The notes: generated by a model from the letters alone, not told the origin. A stretch of DNA of 64,000 bases from Hypericibacter adhaerens (GCF_008728835.1 NZ_CP042582.1:4943001-5007000), one strand, 5' to 3'; shown: positions 8,900 through 18,005, numbered from the stretch's first letter. A program made the numbers and translations.

Positions 8900-9910
8900 A
8901 TGACAAGAAGAGCGGCCATCGCCTCGGTCTCGATCCTGCTCGGCCTCGCCGCACTCGCCGGCGGCTGGGCGGTCTGGTGGCATCTCGCCGCCCGGCAGCT
9001 CGCCTCCTCGATCGATCTCTGGATCGCGGCGCGGCGGGCCGAAGGCTACAGGATCGAGGCCGTCCGCGATCCGATCGCCGGCTTCCCCTTTCATCTGCGC
9101 ACGCGGATCGCGGCACCGTCGGCCGCCGCCGCGGACGGCTCCTGGTCCTGGTCCGGGCCGGATCTCGCGATCGAGGCGCCGGCCTGGGCGCCGCTCCATA
9201 TCGCCTTCCTCATGGCCGGTGCGCATCAGGTCGCGAGCCGGGGCCATCATTACGACGTGCAGGCAGTGACGGCGGGCGGCAGCCTCGAGCTCGCGCGCGA
9301 TGGGCGGCTCGACCGGATGAGCCTCCTGGCGGGCGGCATCAGCGCCCGGGAACCGGAACAGCCGCCCGCGACGATCGCGACCTTGAGCGCGGTGCTGGGC
9401 CAGCCGGCACCCGACCCGGCCACGCCGGTCCCCACCAGCCTCACCTTCGACCTCGGCGCCGAGACCATCCAGCTGCCGCCCGATCCGCGGCTCGCGCTCG
9501 GCTCCTCCATCGAGAAGCTGGGCCTGGCGGGGCGGCTCGAGGGGCCGCCGCCGCGCGGCCTCGATGCCGCCGCGCTCGGCGCCTGGCGCGACGCGGGCGG
9601 TGCCGTCGATCTCGACCTGTTCACGATCGCCTGGGGACCGCTCAGCATCTCGGGCAGCGGCACCCTTTCGCTCGACGGCACTTTGCGCCCGCTGGCCGCG
9701 GCCACGACCGAGATCCGCGGCGCGACGGAGACGCTGGTGGCGCTGGCCCAGGCCGGCCTGATGCGCTCGAACGACGCGCAACTCGCGGCCCTGGCCCTGG
9801 CGCTCCTCACCGACGATCAGGGGCGCCTGAAGCTCCCGCTCACCGCCCAGGACGGCGAGCTCAGCGCCGGGCCGGTCAAGCTCGCGACGCTGCAGCCGGT
9901 GGTGCGGTAG
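8900..9910 (+). CDS. DUF2125 domain protein
   Basis: 336-residue protein with an N-terminal signal-anchor (IASVSILLGLAALAGGWAVW) followed by a long soluble region of the DUF2125 family, recognised from the opening WWHLAARQL and the GFPFHLR motif around residue 57. It is likely anchored in the inner membrane and exposed to the periplasm. No enzymatic motif is visible. The gene stands alone and ends just before a mobile-element insertion. Confidence 0.78.
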   Translation: MTRRAAIASVSILLGLAALAGGWAVWWHLAARQLASSIDLWIAARRAEGYRIEAVRDPIAGFPFHLRTRIAAPSAAAADGSWSWSGPDLAIEAPAWAPLHIAFLMAGAHQVASRGHHYDVQAVTAGGSLELARDGRLDRMSLLAGGISAREPEQPPATIATLSAVLGQPAPDPATPVPTSLTFDLGAETIQLPPDPRLALGSSIEKLGLAGRLEGPPPRGLDAAALGAWRDAGGAVDLDLFTIAWGPLSISGSGTLSLDGTLRPLAAATTEIRGATETLVALAQAGLMRSNDAQLAALALALLTDDQGRLKLPLTAQDGELSAGPVKLATLQPVVR

Positions 9911-9946
9911 GGACGGCGCCCCCTCTCACACGTCATCCCCGCGGAA

Positions 9947-10242
9947 GAGCGCGTGAAGAAATCGAGAGCACCACGCAAGGGCGTAGCAAACACTCAAGCC
10001 CCCTCCCCTTGCGGGAGGGGGTTGGGGGGAGGGGTGCCACGGACGCAGCTGGGGGCATCCCTGCGATCAATCACCGCTCTGGAGGCAGAAGGCCCAGACA
10101 GGGCGCCAAGCGAGCGAGCCCGAGCAGATCAGGCTCCGCTTATTTGCCAGGATCTCGCACGGCATCGCCCCTCCCCCTACCCCCTCCCGCAAGGGGAGGG
10201 GGCGAGAGAGTTCTTTGGCATCGCCGATTTCTTCACACGCTC
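9947..10242. mobile_element. 296-bp non-autonomous element (MITE-like), copy 1
   Basis: Bounded by imperfect terminal inverted repeats GAGCGCGTGAAGAAATCG (left) and its complement (right, one mismatch in 18). It sits inside a GTCATCCCCGC/GCGGGGATGAC palindrome and is flanked by direct GGAA copies at 9943-9946 and 10243-10246. The interior carries a second inverted pair built on CCCCTCCCCTTGCGGGAGGG, so the whole sequence can fold back. Open frames across it (for example 9953-10261) have no recognisable product. It fills most of the 9911-10289 gap. The terminal repeats match those of the IS at 26.5 kb in 15 of 18 bases. Confidence 0.75.
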
Positions 10243-10289
10243 GGAAGCGGGGATGACGTAATGAGGGCTTCCGAGGAGCCCTCATTCCA

Positions 10290-11711
10290 TCAGCTGACCC
10301 GGAAGTTCCGGAACTGCCAGGGATCGTCCCAGTCGAGATGCGCTTCCTCGAACAGGCGGCCGCGTTCCTTGAGCGGGGTCCAGTCGCTATGGACGCCGAC
10401 CACGGGCCCGAGATAGGGCCGGCAGACATCGAGCACATAGTCATGGTCGATATCCTCGGGCTCGAGCAGGCCGAGGTTCGGATGCTCGATCAGATACATG
10501 GCGCCGGCCAGCACGGGGGCGGCCACCTGGATCGAGGTGGCGTTGAACTCGGGCCCCAGAAGCTCGCGCGCTTCCTCGATCGAAAGCTGCGAGCCGTACC
10601 AATAGGCGCCGAAATCGCCCATCAGCAAAGCGCCGAGCTCGTCGATGCCCTGGGTGATCTCGGGACCGAGGATGCGGTGCTGCTTCTGCATGTGGAAACC
10701 GTTCATCTGCAGCTCGCGCACCGAGAGCACGGCGTCGTTGCAGCAGTGATAGGCGTAGTGGCAGGTCGGCCGGAAGATCGCGCGGCCTTCCTCCCAGACC
10801 GTGAAATAGTCGGAGGTGCTGATGGCCTCGCCATGGGTGATGAGGAAGCCGATCAAGGGCCCGCCGATCGGGGTCCAGGAGCGCACCTGCGTCACGCAGC
10901 CCGGCTGGCTCAGATAGATCGCGCATCTGGGGCCGATGGGATGCTCGTTGCCGTCATGCGGCAGGCGCTTCTCGTGCGTGCCCCAGCCCAGCTCCGACGG
11001 CTGCAGCCCCTCGCCGACGAAGCCCGGCACGCTCCAGGTGTTCACGAACTCGCCCGGCTTCTTGGGATCGCTCGAGATCTGGGTGTCGTGCTCCGCGACA
11101 TGGACCACCTTGGTCCCCGTCTTCATCATCAGCCGCGCCCACTCCGCCTTGGACTTCGGCTTGGAGGCGGACAGGCCGCGCAGCTTCGCGATGTCGAGCA
11201 GCGCCTGCTTGATGAAATGGCTGATCAGGCCCGGATTGGCGCCATGGGTCAGCAGCGCCGAGGGCGAGCCCTTGGGCCATTTCCTGGCGTTCTCGATCGC
11301 GCTGTAGCGCAGGAAATAGTTCGAGCGCTCATGCGTCGGGATCGAGGCGTTGTCGTAATAGCCGGCCCAGGGCTCGATGCAGGTGTCGATATAGAGGACG
11401 CCATGCGCCTGGCACCAGTTCATCAGCTCGATCGAGCTGACCTCGACCGACAGGTTGATGAGCAGATCGCCCTTCCCGAGATACTTGGACAGGAGCGAGG
11501 CCATGTTCTCGCGCACGATCGGCGTCGTCTCGTATTTCAGGCCGCGCGCGATGTAGCGCTTCAGAAGATCGCTGCGATCGTCGGCCTCGACGATGGCCAT
11601 GTGGCCCAACGGCATGTCGAAATGCCGGTCGATCAGAGGCAGGGTGCAACGGCCGACCGAGCCGTAGCCCAGCATCAGGATGCGGCCCTTGAAGTGGAAT
11701 TTCTTGCTCAT
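10290..11711 (-). CDS. hss: Homospermidine synthase
   Basis: 473-residue NAD-dependent enzyme that makes sym-homospermidine from putrescine (or spermidine plus putrescine), a polyamine typical of many alphaproteobacteria. It begins MSKKFHFKGRILMLGYGSVG, a Rossmann dinucleotide-binding motif. Further conserved stretches are CIEPWAGYYDN and LTHGANPGLISHF, as in the saccharopine dehydrogenase-like fold. The start at 11711 is preceded by GGAGGAC; the frame remains open 60 codons upstream but carries no family sequence. An agmatinase-family gene at 39 kb may supply putrescine. Confidence 0.92.
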   Translation of the reverse strand: MSKKFHFKGRILMLGYGSVGRCTLPLIDRHFDMPLGHMAIVEADDRSDLLKRYIARGLKYETTPIVRENMASLLSKYLGKGDLLINLSVEVSSIELMNWCQAHGVLYIDTCIEPWAGYYDNASIPTHERSNYFLRYSAIENARKWPKGSPSALLTHGANPGLISHFIKQALLDIAKLRGLSASKPKSKAEWARLMMKTGTKVVHVAEHDTQISSDPKKPGEFVNTWSVPGFVGEGLQPSELGWGTHEKRLPHDGNEHPIGPRCAIYLSQPGCVTQVRSWTPIGGPLIGFLITHGEAISTSDYFTVWEEGRAIFRPTCHYAYHCCNDAVLSVRELQMNGFHMQKQHRILGPEITQGIDELGALLMGDFGAYWYGSQLSIEEARELLGPEFNATSIQVAAPVLAGAMYLIEHPNLGLLEPEDIDHDYVLDVCRPYLGPVVGVHSDWTPLKERGRLFEEAHLDWDDPWQFRNFRVS

Positions 11712-12025
11712 CTCGTCCTCCGCTCGGGTCGAACATACCGTCCGGGAGGGAGCAGAGCGCTCGCGATACCGGCCGGAAAGCTTCGACGGCTCCCTCTCGG
11801 GCCCATGGCGCCCCGTTCGCACGGAGACACCGATCGATCCAAAAAGGACGCTTTCGGCCGTTGCCAGGCCCGTGTGACGGGCTTGTTGCACGTGCGTGCG
11901 GCGTCTTCGGGCGGGGATATCCAGGAAATTTTCCGGCTGCGCAAGAAAAAAATGCGCAAGGGGCCGCGCGCGATTGCCTCACCTCGCCGGCGAGAGAACG
12001 CGAGCGGTCTTCTGTAGGAAGGCCG
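11712..12025. other. 314-base non-coding region upstream of hss
   Basis: No gene is visible. It holds the minus-strand leader and promoter of homospermidine synthase. One structured item stands out: the 8-mer TGCGCAAG occurs twice (11938-11945 and 11953-11960) separated by seven A residues, a 15-base period that could be an operator or a bent promoter element. Confidence 0.5.
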
Positions 12026-12967
12026 TCAGGCCTGCTTGGCGTCGATGATTCCGCGCCGGATCGCGCGCGTGCGGGTGAAGAGCGCCTCGAGCTTGTCGCC
12101 CTCGCCCCAGCGGATCGCGCGCTGCAGCGCCGTCAGATCCTCGGCGAACCGACCCAGCATCTCCAGCACCGCGTCGCGGTTGTTGAGGAAGACGTCGCGC
12201 CACATCACCGGGTCGGAGGCCGCGATGCGGGTGAAGTCGCGGAAGCCCGAGGCCGAGAACTTGATGACCTCGCTCTTGGTCGCCTCCTCCAGATCCGCCA
12301 CCGTGCCGACGATGGTGTAGGCGATCAGGTGCGGCAGATGCGAGGTGATGGCGAGCGTCTTGTCGTGATGCCCGGCCTCCATGACCTCGACCTGGCTGCC
12401 GCAGGCCTGCCAGAACCGGATCATTTTCTCGACCGCCGCGGCATCGGTGCCGGGCGGGGGCGTGAGGATGCACCAGCGCCCGTCGAAGAGCGTGGCGAAG
12501 CCCGATTCCGGCCCGGAATGCTCGGTGCCGGCGATCGGATGGCCCGGCACGAGATGGACGCCGTCCGGCAGGTTGGGGCCGAGATCGCGGATCACCGCCT
12601 GCTTGACCGAGCCCACGTCGCTCAGGATGGCGCCGGGCTTGAGATGGTCGCGGATCGCGGCGCCGATCTCGGCATAGCTGCCGACCGGCGAGCAGATGAT
12701 GACGAGATCGGCATCGCGCACCGCCGAGGCCGGATCGTCATGGATCGACTGGACCAGCCCCAGCTCCAGGGCCTTGGCCCGCGTACGCTCGGAGCGGGCA
12801 TGGCCGGCGATATGGCCGGCGAGCCCGGCGCGGCGCATCGCATGGGAGAGCGAGGAGCCGATCAGCCCGATCCCGATCAGCGTGACGCGATCGAAAAGCG
12901 GTGCGGATCCGGCCTCTTTTGCCGGGGCGTTCTTGGGCGGCGCGTTCTTCTTCGGCGCGGTGCTCAT
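12026..12967 (-). CDS. Prephenate/arogenate dehydrogenase family protein
   Basis: 313-residue TyrA-family oxidoreductase for tyrosine synthesis. After an Ala/Pro/Lys-rich N-terminal tail of about 25 residues it shows the nucleotide-binding motif VTLIGIGLIGSS. DVGSVKQAV, VPGHPIAGTEHSG and a C-terminal helical dimerisation region follow, all in family order. The ATG overlaps the hisC stop by four bases, making it the last gene of the chorismate mutase-hisC-tyrA operon. Whether prephenate or arogenate is the substrate cannot be decided by reading. Confidence 0.9.
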   Translation of the reverse strand: MSTAPKKNAPPKNAPAKEAGSAPLFDRVTLIGIGLIGSSLSHAMRRAGLAGHIAGHARSERTRAKALELGLVQSIHDDPASAVRDADLVIICSPVGSYAEIGAAIRDHLKPGAILSDVGSVKQAVIRDLGPNLPDGVHLVPGHPIAGTEHSGPESGFATLFDGRWCILTPPPGTDAAAVEKMIRFWQACGSQVEVMEAGHHDKTLAITSHLPHLIAYTIVGTVADLEEATKSEVIKFSASGFRDFTRIAASDPVMWRDVFLNNRDAVLEMLGRFAEDLTALQRAIRWGEGDKLEALFTRTRAIRRGIIDAKQA

Positions 12968-14079
12968 CGGGTCCCTCCCCGGCCGGCTTCCCGGTCATGG
13001 CCGGTGAACTCGCGCAGGGCCGCCACCGTCAGCTCCATCTCCTCGGCCGTGCCGATGGTGAAGCGCAGGCAGTCCGGCAGGCCGTAGCCCGCCATGCGGC
13101 GCGGAATCACGCCGCGGCCGTTGAGGAAGGCGAGCGCCTTCTCCGCACCGCCGGTCGCCGCCGGGAACTCGACCAGCACGAAATTGCCGAAGCTGGGATG
13201 GGGGACGAGGCCCAGGCCCCGCACCTGCTTGCTGAACCAGGGCAGCCAGCGGTCGTTATGGGCGCGCGCCTTCTCGGTATGGCCGCGGTCCTCGAGCGCC
13301 GCCACGGCGGCGGCCTGCGCCGCCATGGCGGTGTTGAAGGGGCCGCGCACGCGGTTCAGCACGTCGGCCACCGCCGGCGGGCAATAGGCCCAGCCGATGC
13401 GCAGGGCCGCGAGGCCGTAGATCTTCGAGAAGGTGCGGAGCATCACGACATTGTCGTGGCGCTCGACCAGCGCGGCACCGGCCTCGTAATCGGGCCGCGT
13501 CACATACTCGGCATAGGCCGCGTCCAGCACCAGGAGCACGTCGGGCGCCAGCCTGTCGCGCAGCCGCTTCACCTCCGCGGCCGGCAGGCAGCTGCCGGTC
13601 GGGTTGTTGGGGTTGGCGAGGAACAGGATGCGGGTGCGCGGCGTCACGCGCGCCAGGAGCGCGTCGATGTCGGCCGTGAGCTCGCGCTCGGGCGCCGTCA
13701 CCGGCGTTGCCCCCACGCTCTGGGCCGCGATCGGATACATGAGGAAGCCGTGGCGGCTATAGAGCACCTCGTCGCCTGGGCCCGCATAGGCGCGGACCAG
13801 GAGGCCGATCAGCTCGTCGGAGCCGGCGCCGCAGACGATGCGGGCGGCGTCCAGCGCATGGTGATGGGCCAGCGCCTCGCGCAGCTTGACGGCACCGCCA
13901 TCGGGATAGCGGTGCAGCTCGCTGGCCAGCGCCTTGTAGGCTTCCATCGCGCGCGGGCTCGGGCCCAGCGGCGATTCGTTCGAGGCCAGCTTGATGACGC
14001 GGTTCTGGCCCGGCAGGTTCGATTCGCCGCCGACATAGGGGGCGATGTTCATGATGCCGGGGCGTGGCGTCAGCGCCAT
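12964..14079 (-). CDS. hisC: Histidinol-phosphate aminotransferase
   Basis: 371-residue PLP-dependent class I/II aminotransferase. Visible motifs are IKLASNESPLGPSP, PNNPTG, the Asp-x-x-Tyr region LDAAYAEY, and the PLP lysine region TFSKIYGLAALRIGW. In this operon position such enzymes often serve both histidinol phosphate and aromatic amino acid transamination. It sits between chorismate mutase (2-base gap) and prephenate dehydrogenase (4-base overlap). The start at 14079 (MALTPRPGIMNIAPYVGG) is the first that gives a family N-terminus; the frame is open further upstream without homology. Confidence 0.92.
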   Translation of the reverse strand: MALTPRPGIMNIAPYVGGESNLPGQNRVIKLASNESPLGPSPRAMEAYKALASELHRYPDGGAVKLREALAHHHALDAARIVCGAGSDELIGLLVRAYAGPGDEVLYSRHGFLMYPIAAQSVGATPVTAPERELTADIDALLARVTPRTRILFLANPNNPTGSCLPAAEVKRLRDRLAPDVLLVLDAAYAEYVTRPDYEAGAALVERHDNVVMLRTFSKIYGLAALRIGWAYCPPAVADVLNRVRGPFNTAMAAQAAAVAALEDRGHTEKARAHNDRWLPWFSKQVRGLGLVPHPSFGNFVLVEFPAATGGAEKALAFLNGRGVIPRRMAGYGLPDCLRFTIGTAEEMELTVAALREFTGHDREAGRGGTR

Positions 14080-14081
14080 GA

Positions 14082-14993
14082 TCAACGCCCTCCCTTGGGC
14101 TTGGTCGCGAGCCCGAGCTGCTCGTCGGTCAGGGGCTCGGCATAGCAGCCCAGCACCCAGACCTGCTGCAGGGCGGGTCCCAGCCGCCGCGCGAGGCGCG
14201 CCAGGCGGTTGTCGTCGGGGGCGAGGAAGCCCGGAATCTCGATCAGATGCAGATAGCCGCCGGTCTCGGCCGGTCCCACGCCGAAGACACGGAAGCTGGG
14301 CTCGAGCGTCTCGGCCTTGAAGGCGGCGGCGAGCGCGCTGCGCGACAGCTCGGCGGCGGTCTCGACCGCGATCAGGCTGCGATCGAAGCCCGAGGCCTCG
14401 GGCAGGATCGGGCCCACCACCAGCGCCTCGACCGGCGCGCCGCGCTCCGAGCCGCGGGCGCCGAAGGGCAGGCGCGCCACGATCCGCGGCGCCTTGGCGT
14501 CGCGGCTCAGCAGGAGCCGCCACCAATGATCCTCGTCGGTCGATTGCGGCATCGGCAGCACCGCGACCGAGGCCTCGCCGTCGAACACGGCGCCCAAAGC
14601 CTGGCGCGCGGATTCGCGCACCACCAGGTGGGTCATGCCGCCGAAATAGTCGCGGGCGAGATCCCAATAGCCGCCCACGGCGGGCGAAGGCATGTAGACC
14701 GCGACGGAAAAGCTGCCCTCGAGCCGCAGCGAGGCCGACATCAGCTCGCACCACATGCGCACGAGCGTCGCCTTGGAGAGCGGCCCGCGATGGCGATCCA
14801 CCAGCTTGCGCAGGATGATGGCCTCGCGGGCGGGCCGCATATGGACGGCGCGCTGGCCGCCGGTGAGGCGGTTCTTGAGCGCGCCCACCTGCGTCACCAC
14901 CTCGGCGCGGCGGACGATCAGCTCTTGCAGCGTGACATCGATCTCGTCGATCTGGCGGCGCAGATCGTCGAGGGTGGGTTGGGCCTCGGCCAT
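14082..14993 (-). CDS. Chorismate mutase with a C-terminal domain
   Basis: 303 residues in two parts. Residues about 5-90 are an AroQ-type chorismate mutase helix bundle (LDDLRRQIDEIDVTLQELIV, ending with REAIILRKL), which converts chorismate to prephenate. Residues about 95-303 look like a degenerate prephenate dehydratase-type fold, with the stretch FSVAVYMPSPAVGGYWDLAR in place of the usual start and LHLIEIPGF near the end. The Thr-Arg-Phe catalytic motif of dehydratase is not seen, so dehydratase activity is doubtful. It is the first gene of the operon with hisC and tyrA and is divergent from metX. Confidence 0.82.
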   Translation of the reverse strand: MAEAQPTLDDLRRQIDEIDVTLQELIVRRAEVVTQVGALKNRLTGGQRAVHMRPAREAIILRKLVDRHRGPLSKATLVRMWCELMSASLRLEGSFSVAVYMPSPAVGGYWDLARDYFGGMTHLVVRESARQALGAVFDGEASVAVLPMPQSTDEDHWWRLLLSRDAKAPRIVARLPFGARGSERGAPVEALVVGPILPEASGFDRSLIAVETAAELSRSALAAAFKAETLEPSFRVFGVGPAETGGYLHLIEIPGFLAPDDNRLARLARRLGPALQQVWVLGCYAEPLTDEQLGLATKPKGGR

Positions 14994-15062
14994 GCGTTGG
15001 AATCCAGCTCTTGAAAGGCGGGTTAGTGATAGTCGGCCGGCGCCCCAAAATCAAAGAAAACG

Positions 15063-15094
15063 TTGACAGTGCAAGCGTCGCACCCCTAGCTAAT
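15063..15094 (+). promoter_or_regulatory. Candidate promoter of metX-metW
   Basis: TTGACA at 15063-15068 matches the -35 consensus. Candidate -10 hexamers (TAGCTA at 15087, GCTAAT at 15089) are poor or offset at 18-20 bases. The same stretch contains TGCAAGCG and TAGCTAA, which resemble parts of the SAM-II riboswitch found before metX in alphaproteobacteria, but the first conserved helix was not recognised. Confidence 0.3.
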
Positions 15095-15153
15095 CCGCTG
15101 GTTTTTCAGCCCTCTTCCGCCCCTTTCCGCGAGAGTTCCGCTCCCTGCGTCCC

Positions 15154-16323
15154 ATGGCCGGCCTGATGCGCAATTCGCCCGAGGTCCGCGCCCGGCTTCC
15201 CGGCGAGCGGGTCGTCTTCGGCCGCGATCAGCCCATGCCGCTCGACAGCGGGGTGGCGCTCGGGCCCTTCACGGTCGCCTATCGCACCTATGGCCGGCTC
15301 AATGCCGAGAAATCCAACGCTATCCTGGTCTGCCATGCGCTGACCGGCGACCAGTTCATGGCCGAAACCCATCCCATCACCGGCAAGCCCGGCTGGTGGG
15401 ACCAGGTGGTGGGGCCGGGCCTGCCGCTCGACACCGACCGCTATTTCGTCCTCTGCGCCAATGTGTTGGGCGGCTGCATGGGGACCACGGGCCCGAGCGA
15501 TCCCGATCCCGCGACCGGCAAGCCCTATGGGCTCCAGTTCCCGGTCGTCACCATCGCCGACATGGTCCGCGCCCAGAAGCTGCTGATCGACCATCTCGGC
15601 ATCGGGAAGCTGTTCTGCGTCATCGGCGGCTCGATGGGAGGCATGCAGGTCCTGCAATGGGCCGCGGCCTACCCGGAGCGCGTCTTCGCGGCCGTGCCGA
15701 TCGCCTGCGCGGCGCGCCATTCGGCGCAGAACATCGCCTTCCACGAGGTCGGGCGCCAGGCGATCATGGCCGATCCCGACTGGTGCGGCGGCGACTATCT
15801 GAACCAGGGCCGCAACCCCTCGCGCGGCCTCTCGGTCGCGCGCATGGCGGCGCATATCACCTATCTCTCGGAAGCCGCCCTCCATCGCAAGTTCGGGCGC
15901 AACCTGCAGGACCGTTCGCAGCTCACCTACGGCTTCGAGGCGGATTTCCAGGTCGAAAGCTACTTGCGCCACCAGGGCTCGACCTTCGTCGACCGGTTCG
16001 ACGCCAACGCCTATCTCTACATCACCCGCGCGATGGATTATTTCGATCTCGCGGCCGAGCATGAGGGCAGCCTCGCCAAGGCGTTCCAGGGCACGGCGGT
16101 GCGGTTCTGCCTCGTCTCCTTCACCGGCGACTGGCTGTTTCCGACCCGCGAGAGCAAGCTCATCGTCAACGCGCTCAACGCGGTCGCGGCCAATGTCAGC
16201 TTCGTCGAGATCGAGAGCGACGCCGGCCATGACGCCTTCCTGCTCGATGTGCCGGAATTCCACCGCACTCTGGCGGGGTTCCTCGCCGGCTGCGCGGAGC
16301 ATCGCGGCCTCGGCCGCAGCTGA
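15154..16323 (+). CDS. metX: Homoserine O-acetyltransferase (MetX family)
   Basis: 389-residue alpha/beta hydrolase that acylates homoserine, the first committed step of methionine synthesis. The acyl donor (acetyl- or succinyl-CoA) cannot be fixed by reading. The nucleophile is Ser160 in GGSMGGMQ; the acid is in FTGDWLFP and the base in DAGHDAFLL, in family order. Substrate-site stretches [13 protein letters not shown] and HALTGDQF are also present. metW follows after 20 bases. Met5 (15166) is an alternative start. Confidence 0.93.
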   Translation: MAGLMRNSPEVRARLPGERVVFGRDQPMPLDSGVALGPFTVAYRTYGRLNAEKSNAILVCHALTGDQFMAETHPITGKPGWWDQVVGPGLPLDTDRYFVLCANVLGGCMGTTGPSDPDPATGKPYGLQFPVVTIADMVRAQKLLIDHLGIGKLFCVIGGSMGGMQVLQWAAAYPERVFAAVPIACAARHSAQNIAFHEVGRQAIMADPDWCGGDYLNQGRNPSRGLSVARMAAHITYLSEAALHRKFGRNLQDRSQLTYGFEADFQVESYLRHQGSTFVDRFDANAYLYITRAMDYFDLAAEHEGSLAKAFQGTAVRFCLVSFTGDWLFPTRESKLIVNALNAVAANVSFVEIESDAGHDAFLLDVPEFHRTLAGFLAGCAEHRGLGRS

Positions 16324-16343
16324 GACGAAGGAGCTCCCGAGCG

Positions 16344-17006
16344 ATGCCCGCGGATGCCGTCATCGACCAGGCCGCGACCGCCCCCGCCGCGGCGGCGCCG
16401 GCCGGCATCCGCATCGACCTGCAGCTCATCGCCGACATGATCCGGCCCGGCACGCGGGTGCTCGATATCGGCTGCGGCGACGGGGCGCTGCTCGACTATC
16501 TGGTGCATTTCAGGCAGGTCGACGGGCGCGGGATGGAGCTGAGCCAGGCGGGCGTCAATGCCTGCGTGGCGCAGGGGCTTTCGGTGATCCAGGGCGATGC
16601 CGACACCGATCTCGCCCACTATCCCGACCGGGCCTTCGACTATGCCGTGCTCAGCCAGACCTTGCAGGCCACGCACAACCCGCTGGCGGTGCTGCGCCAG
16701 CTCACGCGCATCGGGCAGCGCGCGATCGTGTCCTTCCCCAATTTCGGCCATTGGCGCGTGCGCTGGCATCTGGGCGCCATGGGCCGCATGCCGCTGACGC
16801 CGACCCTGCCGGCGAGCTGGTACGACACGCCCAACATCCATCTCTGCACGATCCGCGATTTCTTCGAGCTCTGCCGCTCGAGCGGCATCGCCATCGAGCG
16901 CGCGATCGCGATCGACGCGAAGGGCCGACCGCGGCCGATCCGCTCGCTGCAGCTCGCCAATCTGCTGGGCGAGCAAGGGCTGTTTCTGCTGAAGGGCCGG
17001 GGCTAA
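16344..17006 (+). CDS. metW: Methionine biosynthesis protein MetW
   Basis: 220-residue SAM-dependent methyltransferase-fold protein. After an Ala-rich tail it shows motif I VLDIGCGDGALLDYL and the MetW-typical stretches VLSQTLQATHNP and ISFPNFGHW-like VSFPNFGHWRVR. MetW is found paired with metX and supports homoserine acylation in several proteobacteria. An SD-like GAAGGA precedes the start, 20 bases after the metX stop, consistent with a two-gene operon. Confidence 0.92.
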   Translation: MPADAVIDQAATAPAAAAPAGIRIDLQLIADMIRPGTRVLDIGCGDGALLDYLVHFRQVDGRGMELSQAGVNACVAQGLSVIQGDADTDLAHYPDRAFDYAVLSQTLQATHNPLAVLRQLTRIGQRAIVSFPNFGHWRVRWHLGAMGRMPLTPTLPASWYDTPNIHLCTIRDFFELCRSSGIAIERAIAIDAKGRPRPIRSLQLANLLGEQGLFLLKGRG

Positions 17007-17027
17007 GGCGCGGGATCGGCGCGGCGC

Positions 17028-17798
17028 CTAGTCCTCGCCGGGGTCCCGCGACAGGCTGCTCGAGCGGCTTTCCTGGCGCGCGATCTGCGGGAAGGCGATC
17101 ACGGCGGCGCGGCGGCGCGCGCGCGGCGGCTTGACCGAGGCCACGCCGTAGAGCTGCTTGCCGGCCTCGATCATCACCACCCCGGCGAAGCGCGAGAACC
17201 AGCGCCCACCGATGCGCTCCCAGGCGGGGGCCGTCTTGAGCATCCAGCTGGTGCGGATCGGCGGCAGGAACAGGGCCTCGCCGTTCTGGGTCGGCGTGAA
17301 CATGTTGTCGCGCATCAGGCGCGAGAGCTGCGAGGGCGAGAAGGTCTGGCCCTGGCCGAAGGGCGTGCGGTCGCTGCGCGCCCAGATGCCGCGCCGGTTC
17401 GGCACGACGGCGAGGAGGCGCCCGTCATCGGCCATGATGCGCCAGATCTCGCGCAACAGGTCGCGCAGATGCTCGGCGCATTCGAGCCCATGGACCAGGA
17501 GCACGCGGTCGATCGAGCGGTCGGGGATCGGCAGGTCGGTCTCGTCCACCAGCGCCGTGACGCCGGGCTCGCCCGGCGGCCAATGCACCACGCCCTGCCC
17601 CGCCGGCATCAGCGCCAGTACCCGCTCGGCCTCGGGCCGGAACTGGCGCAGATAAGGGGTCGCGAACCCCAGGCCCAGCACCGACTGCCCCGTCACATCG
17701 GGCCAGATCTGCCGCAGCCTGCGGCGCAGCAGATGCCGCGCCATCTGCCCCAGAGGCGAATTGTAGAAATCCCGCAGATCGACGGCGTCGTTCCACAT
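17028..17798 (-). CDS. Class I SAM-dependent methyltransferase
   Basis: 256-residue methyltransferase of the methyltransf_11 type. The SAM-binding loop appears as VLGLGFATPYL near residue 40. A later acidic strand and the stretch IMADDGRLLAVVPNRRGIWARSD correspond to motifs seen in this group. The substrate is unknown. It converges with metW (21-base gap) and lies on the opposite strand from gloB; genes of this group are frequent neighbours of gloB in alphaproteobacteria. The C-terminal 40 residues are Arg/Ser rich and probably disordered. Confidence 0.8.
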   Translation of the reverse strand: MWNDAVDLRDFYNSPLGQMARHLLRRRLRQIWPDVTGQSVLGLGFATPYLRQFRPEAERVLALMPAGQGVVHWPPGEPGVTALVDETDLPIPDRSIDRVLLVHGLECAEHLRDLLREIWRIMADDGRLLAVVPNRRGIWARSDRTPFGQGQTFSPSQLSRLMRDNMFTPTQNGEALFLPPIRTSWMLKTAPAWERIGGRWFSRFAGVVMIEAGKQLYGVASVKPPRARRRAAVIAFPQIARQESRSSSLSRDPGED

Positions 17799-17937
17799 GG
17801 GACGAGACTATAGCAGGAAGGTTGCGCCTCTATAAATGGGGGGAGGTGAAGCATGTTTAAGGCACTGGCGGCGGCGTTCATGATCGGGGTGTAATGCTCG
17901 CCCCAGTAGATACTCCCCCTATGCCCCACTCCTTTTT

Positions 17938-17963
17938 GTCACCCCCGCGAAAGCGGGGGTCCA
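17938..17963. repeat. REPIN hairpin, C-class (partner interrupted)
   Basis: A hairpin with stem ACCCCCGC/GCGGGGGT and loop GAAA. Its inverted partner starts 27 bases later at 17991 and is interrupted at 18005 by the mobile element. Confidence 0.85.
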
Positions 17964-18005
17964 AGGACAGGCCAGAGCGCGGTGCCGACATGGACCCCCG
18001 CTTTC

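Noticed and set aside
9953-10261. Small proteins encoded in the 296-bp elements
   Set aside because: The frames follow the repeat arms, differ between the two copies in start and end, and have no domain or clear ribosome-binding site.
12964-15054. A 696-residue chorismate mutase-HisC fusion
   Set aside because: The N-terminal part is out of frame with chorismate mutase; family sequence starts only at 14079, which fits separate genes.
15050-15153. SAM-II riboswitch before metX
   Set aside because: TGCAAGCG and TAGCTAA resemble parts of the motif, but the first helix and the usual AAAAAGG end were not found. A covariance search with the SAM-II model (RF00521) would decide.
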